Part shown: positions 36,367 to 43,911 of the stretch, in pieces | How the letters are laid out: every line of letters starts with the position of its first letter | How positions within the stretch are numbered: the first letter of the stretch is position 1 | Assembly (NCBI GenBank): GCA_005223045.1 | Contig: NJBM01000013.1 | Location: forward strand, 62,001-126,000 | Length of the DNA: 64,000 nt | Reading direction: 5' to 3' | DNA from: Planctomycetes bacterium B3_Pla | Lineage (GTDB): Bacteria > Planctomycetota > Phycisphaerae > Sedimentisphaerales > Anaerobacaceae | Notes under the pieces: model-generated | What the model was told of the DNA's origin: nothing | The model's database searches: none | Seen by the model: the letters and a program-made list of their open reading frames with translations, nothing else | Position numbers and translations under genes: made by a program

Positions 36367-37158
36367 TCACCACCAGAAACAGGGATTGCCGAAACTTTGC
36401 CAGAACCAGCGGTGCTCCATATCTTTGAAGTGCCGCCATTGGACGTGGCCGTCGACGAAAAGGATATTTCCGCCTGTCGGCTGCGAGCCTGCTTTGAGAT
36501 GGTTCGATCTGTCATAGACCTGCCAGCGCGACCAGCAGCCGCCGGTTGCACGAGAGAAGTCGGACGTCTCCCGATTCGGCCCGTTGCTGGCGGTTACGTC
36601 GGCGATAAGCTCGACCGACGCCGGAGCGCTTTTCGTCACGGTAATAGATCTGACCCATTCCTTGGGCGCGCCGCTGTCGGGACTCATAGGCGGATTTGGT
36701 CTGCCGGCGGCCGTGTCGATGAACCAGAAGTACCCCATGATGCGATGGTAGTTTCTACGGGTCGATTCAGCCGTTGGCTCCGGTGGTGGAAGGCTCTCCG
36801 GCGTACCCGCAGGGAAGTTCTCGCCGTAACGCCAGAAGATGATGTTGTCTCTCTTACGCCAGGACGGACAGTAGAAAATGTGCCGGTCGAAGCCGCCCGA
36901 CTCCAGAATGATGTCCGTCGTCCAGTATGAAACGTCAAACAGCCAGCGATCGACCACGTTCAGCGGCAGCTTGCCGTCGTAGTCGTTGGCGTACAGGAAC
37001 AGGCCAAGTCCGGTGTTCTTCTCATTCTGGGCGCAGACGGCGCGCCGGCCCTGCTCCCGAACCGCCCGCAGCGCGGGCATGAGAATACTCAGCAAAAGCG
37101 CAATGATGGCAATCACCACGAGAAGTTCTATGAGTGTAAATCCCCTTTTTCCGTCCAT
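36367..37158 (-). CDS. Type II pseudopilin, H-X9-DG family
   Basis: 263 residues. The N-terminal prepilin leader and helix MDGKRGFTLIELLVVIAIIA has the cleavage site G/FTLIE, followed by SILMPALRAVREQGRRAVCA. The C-terminal part has NHLKAGSQPTGGNILFVDGH, the H-X9-DG signature of planctomycete and verrucomicrobial pseudopilin-like proteins (DUF1559 relatives), very numerous in these genomes. It would be processed by a prepilin peptidase and sit in a type II secretion-like or surface structure. ATG 37158 has AGGAG before it; an upstream in-frame extension adds a non-pilin leader and is not used. It lies in a repeat-rich region between 31-base direct repeats. Confidence 0.9.
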   Translation of the reverse strand: MDGKRGFTLIELLVVIAIIALLLSILMPALRAVREQGRRAVCAQNEKNTGLGLFLYANDYDGKLPLNVVDRWLFDVSYWTTDIILESGGFDRHIFYCPSWRKRDNIIFWRYGENFPAGTPESLPPPEPTAESTRRNYHRIMGYFWFIDTAAGRPNPPMSPDSGAPKEWVRSITVTKSAPASVELIADVTASNGPNRETSDFSRATGGCWSRWQVYDRSNHLKAGSQPTGGNILFVDGHVQWRHFKDMEHRWFWQSFGNPCFWW

Positions 37159-37256
37159 GACAAGACTCCTGCAGTCTGGCGCAAACTTTTGGGAACCGAT
37201 TGCTATTTTACTCCTTTTGCAACGGAGAATCAACAAGAAACTACACAAAACAGAAT

Positions 37257-37278
37257 GTAGAGTGAGATGAATCGCACC
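37257..37278 (+). repeat. Degenerate REP element
   Basis: GTAG, then AGTGAGATgaATCGCACC: one arm has a mismatch relative to the other copies. Confidence 0.65.
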
Positions 37279-37397
37279 AAAAATCCGGGGACATCTTACT
37301 TATTTCTCCCTTTCATTGAGGTCGTTCCGTAGTCTCGCAGAGGATTCTCCCAAAAGATGCGTTTAAGCTGCTTTGTTCGGCATCCATAAAGGATATG

Positions 37398-37428
37398 TTA
37401 TCAAACGTGAGTCTGTTTGTCAGGTATT
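37398..37428 (+). repeat. 31-base direct repeat, copy 2
   Basis: Identical to 36256-36286, 1142 bases apart. Confidence 0.85.
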
Positions 37429-37585
37429 TTCCTGGGTATGTACTCGCTTATGGTCTGCGGCCGCATAATCGGTCTGTTCATCAGGAAGAATCAATGTGTG
37501 TACAGGTAATCAGGAGTTGGGATAGCCCACGCAATCTCCCCAAGCGCCAGTTATAAGGGGAAGAAATATGCGGGTTCGATCATGA

Positions 37586-37792
37586 CTACCAGAGCATTTT
37601 CATTATAAACAGGGCACAAAAGCCTATTGTGCCGAGAATCCAGAACCATATCTCGGTATCATCCGTTTTTGCGCTGGCCTGCTGAGGCTGAAACGGCCGT
37701 TCGCTCAGAGTTTGCGTGTGATTGCAGTGATATTGCCGGAATTCGCCGCTATTGTAGCAACTATTGAAGATCGCTCTTTCTTGCTTTGTCAT
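37586..37792 (-). CDS. Small single-pass membrane protein
   Basis: 68 residues: a polar, Gln/His-rich N-terminal part (CYNSGEFRQYHCNHTQTLSE) and one C-terminal membrane segment (IWFWILGTIGFCALFIMKML). GGAGGGG lies seven bases before the ATG, which is why I believe it. Not recognised; tail-anchored topology is inferred. Confidence 0.6.
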   Translation of the reverse strand: MTKQERAIFNSCYNSGEFRQYHCNHTQTLSERPFQPQQASAKTDDTEIWFWILGTIGFCALFIMKMLW

Positions 37793-38105
37793 GATTAAAC
37801 CCCTCCAGTTAAAAGTATAAGAAGTAAATCATGTAAATCAAACCGGATGGATGGCAGCAAACAGCAAACAGCCAATAAATGAGTGAAGCAAGCAGCCCTC
37901 AGAGGGTTTTTTGCGCTTGTAGAACGAATGATCTCGGTTTGAGGGGTAGCGTACAGAAATCGCTTTCTGATCTCGTCGGGAAATAGCATTGGCCGAGTTA
38001 TATCGCCCCTGTTAATGGCCGATATATTAGACGGCAAGAACCGAGCAGCCGGTTCTGTCCAAAAGAATGAAACATACAATTTCCTTTGATCGAGAGGGTA
38101 TGAGC
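37793..38105. other. Intergenic region, nothing recognised
   Basis: About 310 bases between divergent small genes. Only a weak CCCTcagAGGG hairpin followed by TTTTTT near 37895-37912 stands out. No convincing promoter pair. Confidence 0.45.
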
Positions 38106-38441
38106 ATGGATATGGAATATATATGGTTTCAAAGATGCTTAACCGAAAATTATGGTCTTCGACCAGGTGCGCTTCGTTTAGACACACACAGTGAACAGGA
38201 GGCTAAGCACACAGCAGAACAAGTCGCGATTGAGAGCGATGCCGGAACCGTAACAATCCTGGCCGGATATGAAGACGGCAAACGTCCTCATGCGATTTGT
38301 GGTTGGAAGAAAGATACAGCCGACACAGTGAAATACCTCCCACCAGAAGACATAGACGTCGAAAATTATCTTGAGGAATTAAATGCACAGCAGATAGGTG
38401 GTTGTTCCCTTAGAGGAACCCATCAACTTCCCCCGGCATAG
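38106..38441 (+). CDS. Hypothetical protein
   Basis: 111 residues, soluble and acidic, with no family I recognise. Composition is protein-like (FQRCLTENYGLRPGALRLDT; VTILAGYEDGKRPHAICGWK). GAGGG lies seven bases before ATG 38106; in-frame ATGs at 38067 and 38100 are worse placed. It is convergent with gene D. Confidence 0.5.
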   Translation: MDMEYIWFQRCLTENYGLRPGALRLDTHSEQEAKHTAEQVAIESDAGTVTILAGYEDGKRPHAICGWKKDTADTVKYLPPEDIDVENYLEELNAQQIGGCSLRGTHQLPPA

Positions 38442-38515
38442 ACAAAAAAAAGCAGAGTCATGTCGCCATTCATCCTGTAAACGGCGGCCTATATCAGCTC
38501 TGAGTCAGACTTAGA

Positions 38516-38559
38516 GTAAAACAACCGGGGCCTATACCGAGTGAATCAGCATAGACCCC
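38516..38559 (-). terminator. Terminator of gene D (family type)
   Basis: On the minus strand GGGGTCTATG pairs with TATAGGCCCC (10 pairs with wobbles) around a GATTCACTCGG loop, then GGTTGTTTTA. It matches the gene E terminator over more than 40 bases. Confidence 0.85.
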
Positions 38560-38581
38560 GAACTGGTGCAAATCTATCAGC

Positions 38582-38658
38582 GTAGGGGCAATCCCGTGTG
38601 GTTGCCCTTGCCTATGATCGCCACGGACATTAGGGCGGCCACATAGGGCCGCCCCTAC
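38582..38658. repeat. Inverted pair of GTAG-type REP hairpins (BIME-like)
   Basis: GTAG then GGGCAA...TTGCCC (38582-38607) on the plus strand. A second unit on the minus strand has GGGCGGCC...GGCCGCCC (38633-38654) followed by CTAC. They fill the space between the gene D stop and its terminator. Confidence 0.6.
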
Positions 38659-38659
38659 T

Positions 38660-40843
38660 CTACCTAATCAGCCGGATGTCGTCGAAGTATAAGGTCCCTG
38701 TTCCGCCACCGGGAGCCGGGGCGTTCTTCGTGCCGACGCCAATCGTGATCGAATTGACATTCGTAAGGTCCACGCCGAACGCCGCCAGATCGATGACCCA
38801 CTTCTTCCATCCGGAAAGCTGCGTCGCGGCAGAATCATCGTGATAGACGACGGCCGTGCCGTTTAGAGCGACATACATCCGGTCGGCTGCATTGGCCGAT
38901 GCGCCGCGGAACCACAACGACAGCTTCGTGGTTCCTCCCTCGGTCCAGTCACGCGGATAGACCAACGTCAGGGTTGCCTCGGAAGTCTTGTTGGCGTTGT
39001 CGTAGAAGTAGGGCATCGATTGAGCGCCGCCGTGAACAATCGTCTGCTCGGCATACGGAGGTAAGTCGTTACCTACAAGCGCTCCATTCGTGGTGGTTCC
39101 GAAGCCGTCTATCCAGTTGTCGAATATCCTGTTGCTGGCCTCATCAGGCGGGTCGATATCGTTGTAAGCCTCGAAATCGTCCACGACGAGGAAATCGCCT
39201 GTCGTGAAATCCCAGACGTTGCCGATCCACGGACTGCCGGGATTGGTGCCGTTGACTTCATCAATCCGCCAGTAGTGCGTCGTCATCAGTTCAAGTCTGC
39301 CGGCGTCGTAGCTCTCCTCGCCGAGTGCCTTGGTTTCCTTGTATTCGGGCGAAGCCTTCGTGGCATTCTTCACGGCATCCGCATCTGCTCCTAAATATAC
39401 CTCATGCGAAGCGGCCAGACTTGCCGGAGTCCATTTCAGAATGGGCGTGGGCGATACATCGACAGCGCCCTTGGCCGGATTCGGGTTGGTCGCGGTGCCC
39501 TCCGTTGTAAAGCTCCAGACGTCGCCTTTGTACGTTGTTGGCGGATCGAACTCGTCTACACGCCAGTAGTAGGTCTTGGCTAATTCAAGCGGGCCTGGGG
39601 GAGTGAAAGTGATGGCTCCCTGGGGAGCGCCACCCGCGGCATTGCTGACATGGTCGAAATTGTCGCCGAAATAAACGGCGTGCAGTTTCGCACCGAAGCC
39701 TCCCGTCCAGCTAAAATCGGCGTCCAGCGCCACAGCCTCAGCGCCGTCGGACGGGACGGGATCATAGGCCGTCTTGGGTGGGATCGAGAAGCTCCAAATC
39801 TCCCCCTTCCACGGACTGTTCGGCTCGGCTTCGTTGACCTCATCGATTCGCCAGTAATAAGTCTTGCCATGAACAAGGCCGTCCGGATAAGGAAATCCCG
39901 CAAAGCCTGCAATCATAAATGAATCACCCTGGTTGCCCCGGAACACCGGCGAGTCGGGAGTGCCGTTGTTGACGTCGTCGAAGTTATCACCGAGAAACAC
40001 ATCGTGTGAGACCGCGAAGGGGCCTGGCCTCCAGGAAAGGCTTACCCATGTGTCCTCATGCAAGGCACCATCAGCCGGGTTCGGCGACGAGGCGTATGGC
40101 CATACCTCACCTGATCCTTCCATAGCGCCCAGAATCTCGGGCACCGTAAGCGCCTTTGTGTAGAGGCGCGCGTCGCTTATCCGGCCAGCCCACCGGTAGC
40201 CCTCAGGCTCTCCACCAATATAGAAAGGATTCTCATCGATGGTCTTCGTGATCGTATTGGTTCCCGCCTCCTCACCATTGCGATAATAGGTCAAAGATGT
40301 TCCATCCTTAACGACCACATGATGGACCCATTCGTCGCCAGGGACAGGTTCGTAATTAATACCCTCTTCGTAATTATAGTCGTCGTTGAAGAACTCAAAC
40401 CTCGTCGGCGTGAACTTGATGAACTGAAGTGGCGATTGCGTACCGCTAAAACGATTGCCTAAGATCATCTCATTTACACCGGTGCCATCTCCTTCCTGTT
40501 TGCCCCAGAATGCCCACGTAAAATCGTTCTCCATGGTCATTGCCGGAATAATTAGGTCGGTGCTAACGTATGCGCCGCTACTGTTGTCTCCATTAAAGCT
40601 CAGAACCATGCCGCGCTCCGGATCATTGAACCAGGCCGAACCGCCCGCGTCCATGCCGCCGCTGTCAGCGTAGTGGACAGTCCCATCATTGCCGGAGCCG
40701 GATAAATCAATAGCAGTATCCCCGGAGCCTTCATCCAACTTCCACCACCCAACAAGATCAGGGTCGGCAGCGCCGGCTGCGCTTGTCAAAACCAGACCCA
40801 GCACCAAAACCAAAGATACCAAGAAAATAAATTTCTTGCACAT
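38660..40843 (-). CDS. Gene D: secreted LamG + Fn3-like + VDDFE protein
   Basis: 727 residues. Signal peptide MCKKFIFLVSLVLVLGLVLT. LamG module at about 25-245 (LVGWWKLDEGSGDTAIDLSG; FTWAFWGKQEGDGTGVNEMI; NPFYIGGEPEGYRWAGRISD). Three Fn3-like modules at about 246-545 (AVSHDVFLGDNFDDVNNGTP; KTYYWRIDEVNEAEPNSPWK). The VDDFEAYND domain at about 549-727 ends YFDDIRLIR. Its LamG is closest in style to LamG 2 of gene B, and the C-terminal domain is nearly identical to that of gene E. AAGGAGG precedes the ATG. Own family promoter at 41033-41062 and family terminator. Confidence 0.92.
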   Translation of the reverse strand: MCKKFIFLVSLVLVLGLVLTSAAGAADPDLVGWWKLDEGSGDTAIDLSGSGNDGTVHYADSGGMDAGGSAWFNDPERGMVLSFNGDNSSGAYVSTDLIIPAMTMENDFTWAFWGKQEGDGTGVNEMILGNRFSGTQSPLQFIKFTPTRFEFFNDDYNYEEGINYEPVPGDEWVHHVVVKDGTSLTYYRNGEEAGTNTITKTIDENPFYIGGEPEGYRWAGRISDARLYTKALTVPEILGAMEGSGEVWPYASSPNPADGALHEDTWVSLSWRPGPFAVSHDVFLGDNFDDVNNGTPDSPVFRGNQGDSFMIAGFAGFPYPDGLVHGKTYYWRIDEVNEAEPNSPWKGEIWSFSIPPKTAYDPVPSDGAEAVALDADFSWTGGFGAKLHAVYFGDNFDHVSNAAGGAPQGAITFTPPGPLELAKTYYWRVDEFDPPTTYKGDVWSFTTEGTATNPNPAKGAVDVSPTPILKWTPASLAASHEVYLGADADAVKNATKASPEYKETKALGEESYDAGRLELMTTHYWRIDEVNGTNPGSPWIGNVWDFTTGDFLVVDDFEAYNDIDPPDEASNRIFDNWIDGFGTTTNGALVGNDLPPYAEQTIVHGGAQSMPYFYDNANKTSEATLTLVYPRDWTEGGTTKLSLWFRGASANAADRMYVALNGTAVVYHDDSAATQLSGWKKWVIDLAAFGVDLTNVNSITIGVGTKNAPAPGGGTGTLYFDDIRLIR

Positions 40844-41032
40844 TATAGTCCTCCTTCAAAAAAGGGTAACATGAAACGCCCCACGATGTTACTTGTTTCC
40901 AATCGCGTTCTGTACGCGTCTGATGAGGATATTTCCATACGGTCTGACACTGCCTCCTTCCCTTAAGAGCCCGAAAGACACGCTTCAATCCTATCCGGAT
41001 GGCCTCGAATGCACGGACTTCATCTTACCCCA

Positions 41033-41062
41033 CTTATACCAGATCAGCCGCCTCCCCGTCAA
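41033..41062 (-). promoter_or_regulatory. Family promoter of gene D
   Basis: On the minus strand TTGACG (41062-41057) in CTTGACGGGG, 18-base spacer, TGGTATAAG with TATAAG at 41038-41033. ATCCGGAGATTCTTC upstream matches the gene B promoter upstream sequence. Confidence 0.72.
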
Positions 41063-41314
41063 GAAGAATCTCCGGATGACTGAGATGCCGGGATACTGTG
41101 ATTTCATCCTATGAGTTCCTCACAGCCCCTAATTCTGCCCATTTAGCGAGAAGGGGGAAAGAACTTAGCTTAACTGTGCACGTTTCGGGGGATCAGTCTC
41201 TCTCGTAGCGTCCGATTCTGCACGCCAGAACGGGCGTGGCGGGTGAGATGAGCGAGGAACTGACCTTACAGAGATCACGCTTCAAATCGGCGCTGAGTTG
41301 AGTTAGGCTTAGAG

Positions 41315-41358
41315 TAAAATAACCGGGGCCTATACCGAGTGAATCAGTACAGGCCCCG
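41315..41358 (-). terminator. Terminator of gene E (family type)
   Basis: GGGGCCTGTACTG pairs with CGGTATAGGCCCC on the minus strand, then GGTTATTTTA. The gene B terminator has the same two arms. Confidence 0.88.
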
Positions 41359-41393
41359 CAGTTACTTGCTGCTTCAATTGGTATCCAAACAAC

Positions 41394-43550
41394 CTATTTA
41401 TTCAGCCGGATATCGTCGAAGTACATCGTCCCTGTGCCGCCGTCGGCTGCCGGGCTGCCCTTAGTGCCGACACCAATCGTGATCGAATTGACGTTTGTAA
41501 GGTCCACGCCGAATCCCGCCAGATCGATGACCCACTTCTTCCATCCGGAAAGCTGCGTCGCGGCAGGATCATCGTGGTAAACTACGGCCGTGCCGTTGAG
41601 GGCGATATACATACGATCAGCGGCATTAGTCGAGCTGCCTCTGACCCAAAGGCTGAGCTTTGTTACGCCTTCCTCGGTCCAGTCACGCGGATAAACTAAA
41701 GTCATCGTCGCCTCGGAGATCTTGCCCGCATTGTCGTAGCGATAGATCATCGACTGGATGCCGCCGTGGACGATGCCCTGCTCTGCATAGGGCGGAAGGT
41801 CGTTGCCAACGAGAGCGCCGTTGTCCGTGGTCCCAAAACCGTCAATCCATTTGTCGAATATCCTGTTGCTCGCCGGATCAGGGGGATCGAGGTCGTTGTA
41901 GGACTCGAAATCATCCACGAGAATGAAATCGGCCGTTTCAAAGCTCCAGACAAGACCCTTGATCGTTTCAGTCGGATAGACCTCATCCACGCGCCAGGCA
42001 TAACCGCTCTCCCATCCAAGTCCTCCGGGATCATAGCTCTCCGAGCCAAGCGCCCTGGCGCCTATATACTCGGGAGAGGCTGTGGTGGCGTTCTTGACGG
42101 CATCCGCATCGGCGCCAAAGTACAGTTCGTGCGAGGCGGCATTGTCGGCCGCTGTCCAGCTAAGACTTGCTATCATCTGAACGTCCACCGCACCGTTGGC
42201 CGGTTGTGGATTGCCCACAGCGCCGGGTGTAGTGAAGCTCCAGACATCGCCCTTGTACGTATCGAAGGCGTCGAACTGATCGACTCGCCAGTAATAGACC
42301 TTCTCCGCTTCGAGCGGGCTTGCTGGCGCATAGGTCGTAGTTCCCTGAGGGGCGCCTCCGGTGGCATCATTCACTTCGTCGAAACTGGTGCCGATATAAA
42401 CGGTGTGCAATTTGGCGCCGTACCCTTTTGTCCAGCTTAAGGTTGCATCCAGGTCCACAAATTCGGTACCGTCGGCAGGATCGGGATTGAAAGCAGTATA
42501 GGGCTGAATAGAGAAGCTCCAGATATTACCCTTCCAGGGACTTGCCGCGTTGGCGTCGTTGACCTCATCGACTCGCCAGTAGTAGGTCGTTCCCGGAGTC
42601 AGACCGCCCGGAACAGGAAATCCGGGAAAGCCGACGACCAGCATCGCCTGCGTGTGGTTGCCTGTGAAAGTATCTCCGGCGCCGTCGTTGACATCGTCGA
42701 AATTATCGCCTATATACACGTCGTGAGAGACCGCCCATTGTCCCGGCTTCCATGTAAGCGTCCCCCATGTATTCTCAAGAAGGGCGCCATCTGTCGGATC
42801 CGGACGCCGAGCGAGCGGGTTGCCGCCACTGATTGCAACGTCGGAGAGAATTATGTGCCCAAATCCCTGACTCTGGTCATGAGCTTCACGGCTGGTCCAG
42901 GTCATCTGAATTTCCCGGTCACCGTTGTCGGTGTCGTCAAGAACGGGGTGGAAACCGATGGTACTTCCTACTGAAAAGTCCAGTGAAAGCATTTGTCCGT
43001 ATTCGATAGCGGCTTCGCAGATGTATCCTTCGGGAGTTAGGGAGGAGGCTACATGGAGGTAGTCAATCTGGCTCTGACCACCACTGTCCATGTTGCACCA
43101 GTTCCAAGTCTGTTCCTTGTAATCAAAACCGTATTGGTAATGTTCAGCATCTCCTCCAACTGCGTTTAGCGTAGAGAAGAAGATTTCCACAGCGTCGGCA
43201 TTCCAGATACTGCCGCCGGTTTTGTTCTGGGATAACTTATCGTCTGTCACCACGACTGCCATGTAGAAGTACTCGTCATCCCATAGCAGATAGAATTCTG
43301 CGCCAAGGTCACCGACGTTATCCCAACTGGCCTGCCCGGAATTCAATTGCTCTTCCACGTCAAGTATCGCCGGGGTCATAGCGGAAAGATTCCAGTCGCT
43401 CAGATCCCCGTCAATATCGGGAGTGCCCCTGAAGACCTCTAGCACCAGCTCTTCTCCGGTCTTTGGGTGTACTGCAGGTGGGTCCGCAATCGCCAAATTC
43501 AAGCTGAGCAAAGTGATAATTCCCACGAAAAAACATTTCTTAGCTGACAT
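41394..43550 (-). CDS. Gene E: secreted CBM9-like + Fn3-like + VDDFE protein
   Basis: 718 residues. Signal peptide CFFVGIITLLSLNLAIA. A CBM9-like module at about 30-235 has PDIDGDLSDWNLS, YLLWDDEYFYMAVVVTDDKL, WNADAVEIFFS, YICEAAIEYGQ and STIGFHPVLDDTDNGDREIQ. Three Fn3-like modules at about 245-535 (AVSHDVYIGDNFDDVNDGAG; TTYYWRVDEVNDANAASPWK). The VDDFESYND domain at about 539-718 ends YFDDIRLNK. CBM9 modules bind xylan, cellulose ends or sugars. The signal peptide differs from the MCKK type of A, B and D, and no TTGACGGG promoter is seen. AGGAGG precedes the ATG. Confidence 0.92.
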   Translation of the reverse strand: MSAKKCFFVGIITLLSLNLAIADPPAVHPKTGEELVLEVFRGTPDIDGDLSDWNLSAMTPAILDVEEQLNSGQASWDNVGDLGAEFYLLWDDEYFYMAVVVTDDKLSQNKTGGSIWNADAVEIFFSTLNAVGGDAEHYQYGFDYKEQTWNWCNMDSGGQSQIDYLHVASSLTPEGYICEAAIEYGQMLSLDFSVGSTIGFHPVLDDTDNGDREIQMTWTSREAHDQSQGFGHIILSDVAISGGNPLARRPDPTDGALLENTWGTLTWKPGQWAVSHDVYIGDNFDDVNDGAGDTFTGNHTQAMLVVGFPGFPVPGGLTPGTTYYWRVDEVNDANAASPWKGNIWSFSIQPYTAFNPDPADGTEFVDLDATLSWTKGYGAKLHTVYIGTSFDEVNDATGGAPQGTTTYAPASPLEAEKVYYWRVDQFDAFDTYKGDVWSFTTPGAVGNPQPANGAVDVQMIASLSWTAADNAASHELYFGADADAVKNATTASPEYIGARALGSESYDPGGLGWESGYAWRVDEVYPTETIKGLVWSFETADFILVDDFESYNDLDPPDPASNRIFDKWIDGFGTTDNGALVGNDLPPYAEQGIVHGGIQSMIYRYDNAGKISEATMTLVYPRDWTEEGVTKLSLWVRGSSTNAADRMYIALNGTAVVYHDDPAATQLSGWKKWVIDLAGFGVDLTNVNSITIGVGTKGSPAADGGTGTMYFDDIRLNK

Positions 43551-43729
43551 TTTTGTTCCTCCTAATAGTAGTTTTGGTGTAGCGATGAATCATCGACATA
43601 AACTCAAGCTGATATCCATGCCGGTCAGGGGGGACGGGCCACCGGACTCGGCCATGATGTGGTTTTGGAATCAGGCACGTACATTGCACGCCTCCTATCC
43701 ATTTAACAGATATCATCCGGGATTTACCA

Positions 43730-43745
43730 TCCCGGCGCGCCGGGA
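43730..43745. repeat. 16-base palindrome TCCCGGCnnGCCGGGA
   Basis: A perfect palindrome upstream of gene E. The same palindrome apart from the two central bases is at 11112-11127 and 34867-34882. Confidence 0.7.
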
Positions 43746-43824
43746 CTTCACTGAACCACTCCTGCAAACTTCACGTCTCATAATATCTTAATTTCATCTC
43801 AATTTCAAGATAATTCCAGGAAAT

Positions 43825-43911
43825 TTAGGGTGCGATGAATCGCACCACTTTTCTTTATAGTCCGGCATGGTTCTATTCCACTAATGATTGGTGCGATTTA
43901 TCGCATCCTAC
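43825..43911. mobile_element. 87-base REP/MITE-like deletion derivative of a RAYT element
   Basis: Two inverted REP hairpins (43825-43846 and 43890-43911) enclose 43 bases. These match the outer parts of the RAYT locus at 35567-36219, including the first codons of the transposase (ATGCCGGACTAT on the minus strand). The rest of the transposase is missing. The element overlaps the end of the symporter gene by 39 bases and supplies its last codons and stop. Confidence 0.8.

Larger units (their letters stand above)
37159..37585. other. Intergenic stretch with REP and second 31-base repeat
   Basis: No supported gene in 427 bases. It holds a decayed REP (37257-37278) and repeat copy 2 (37398-37428). 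Confidence 0.55.
40844..41393. other. Region between genes E and D: leader, promoter, terminator
   Basis: 550 bases with no supported gene. They contain the gene D leader and promoter and, further on, the gene E terminator (41315-41358). Confidence 0.6.
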
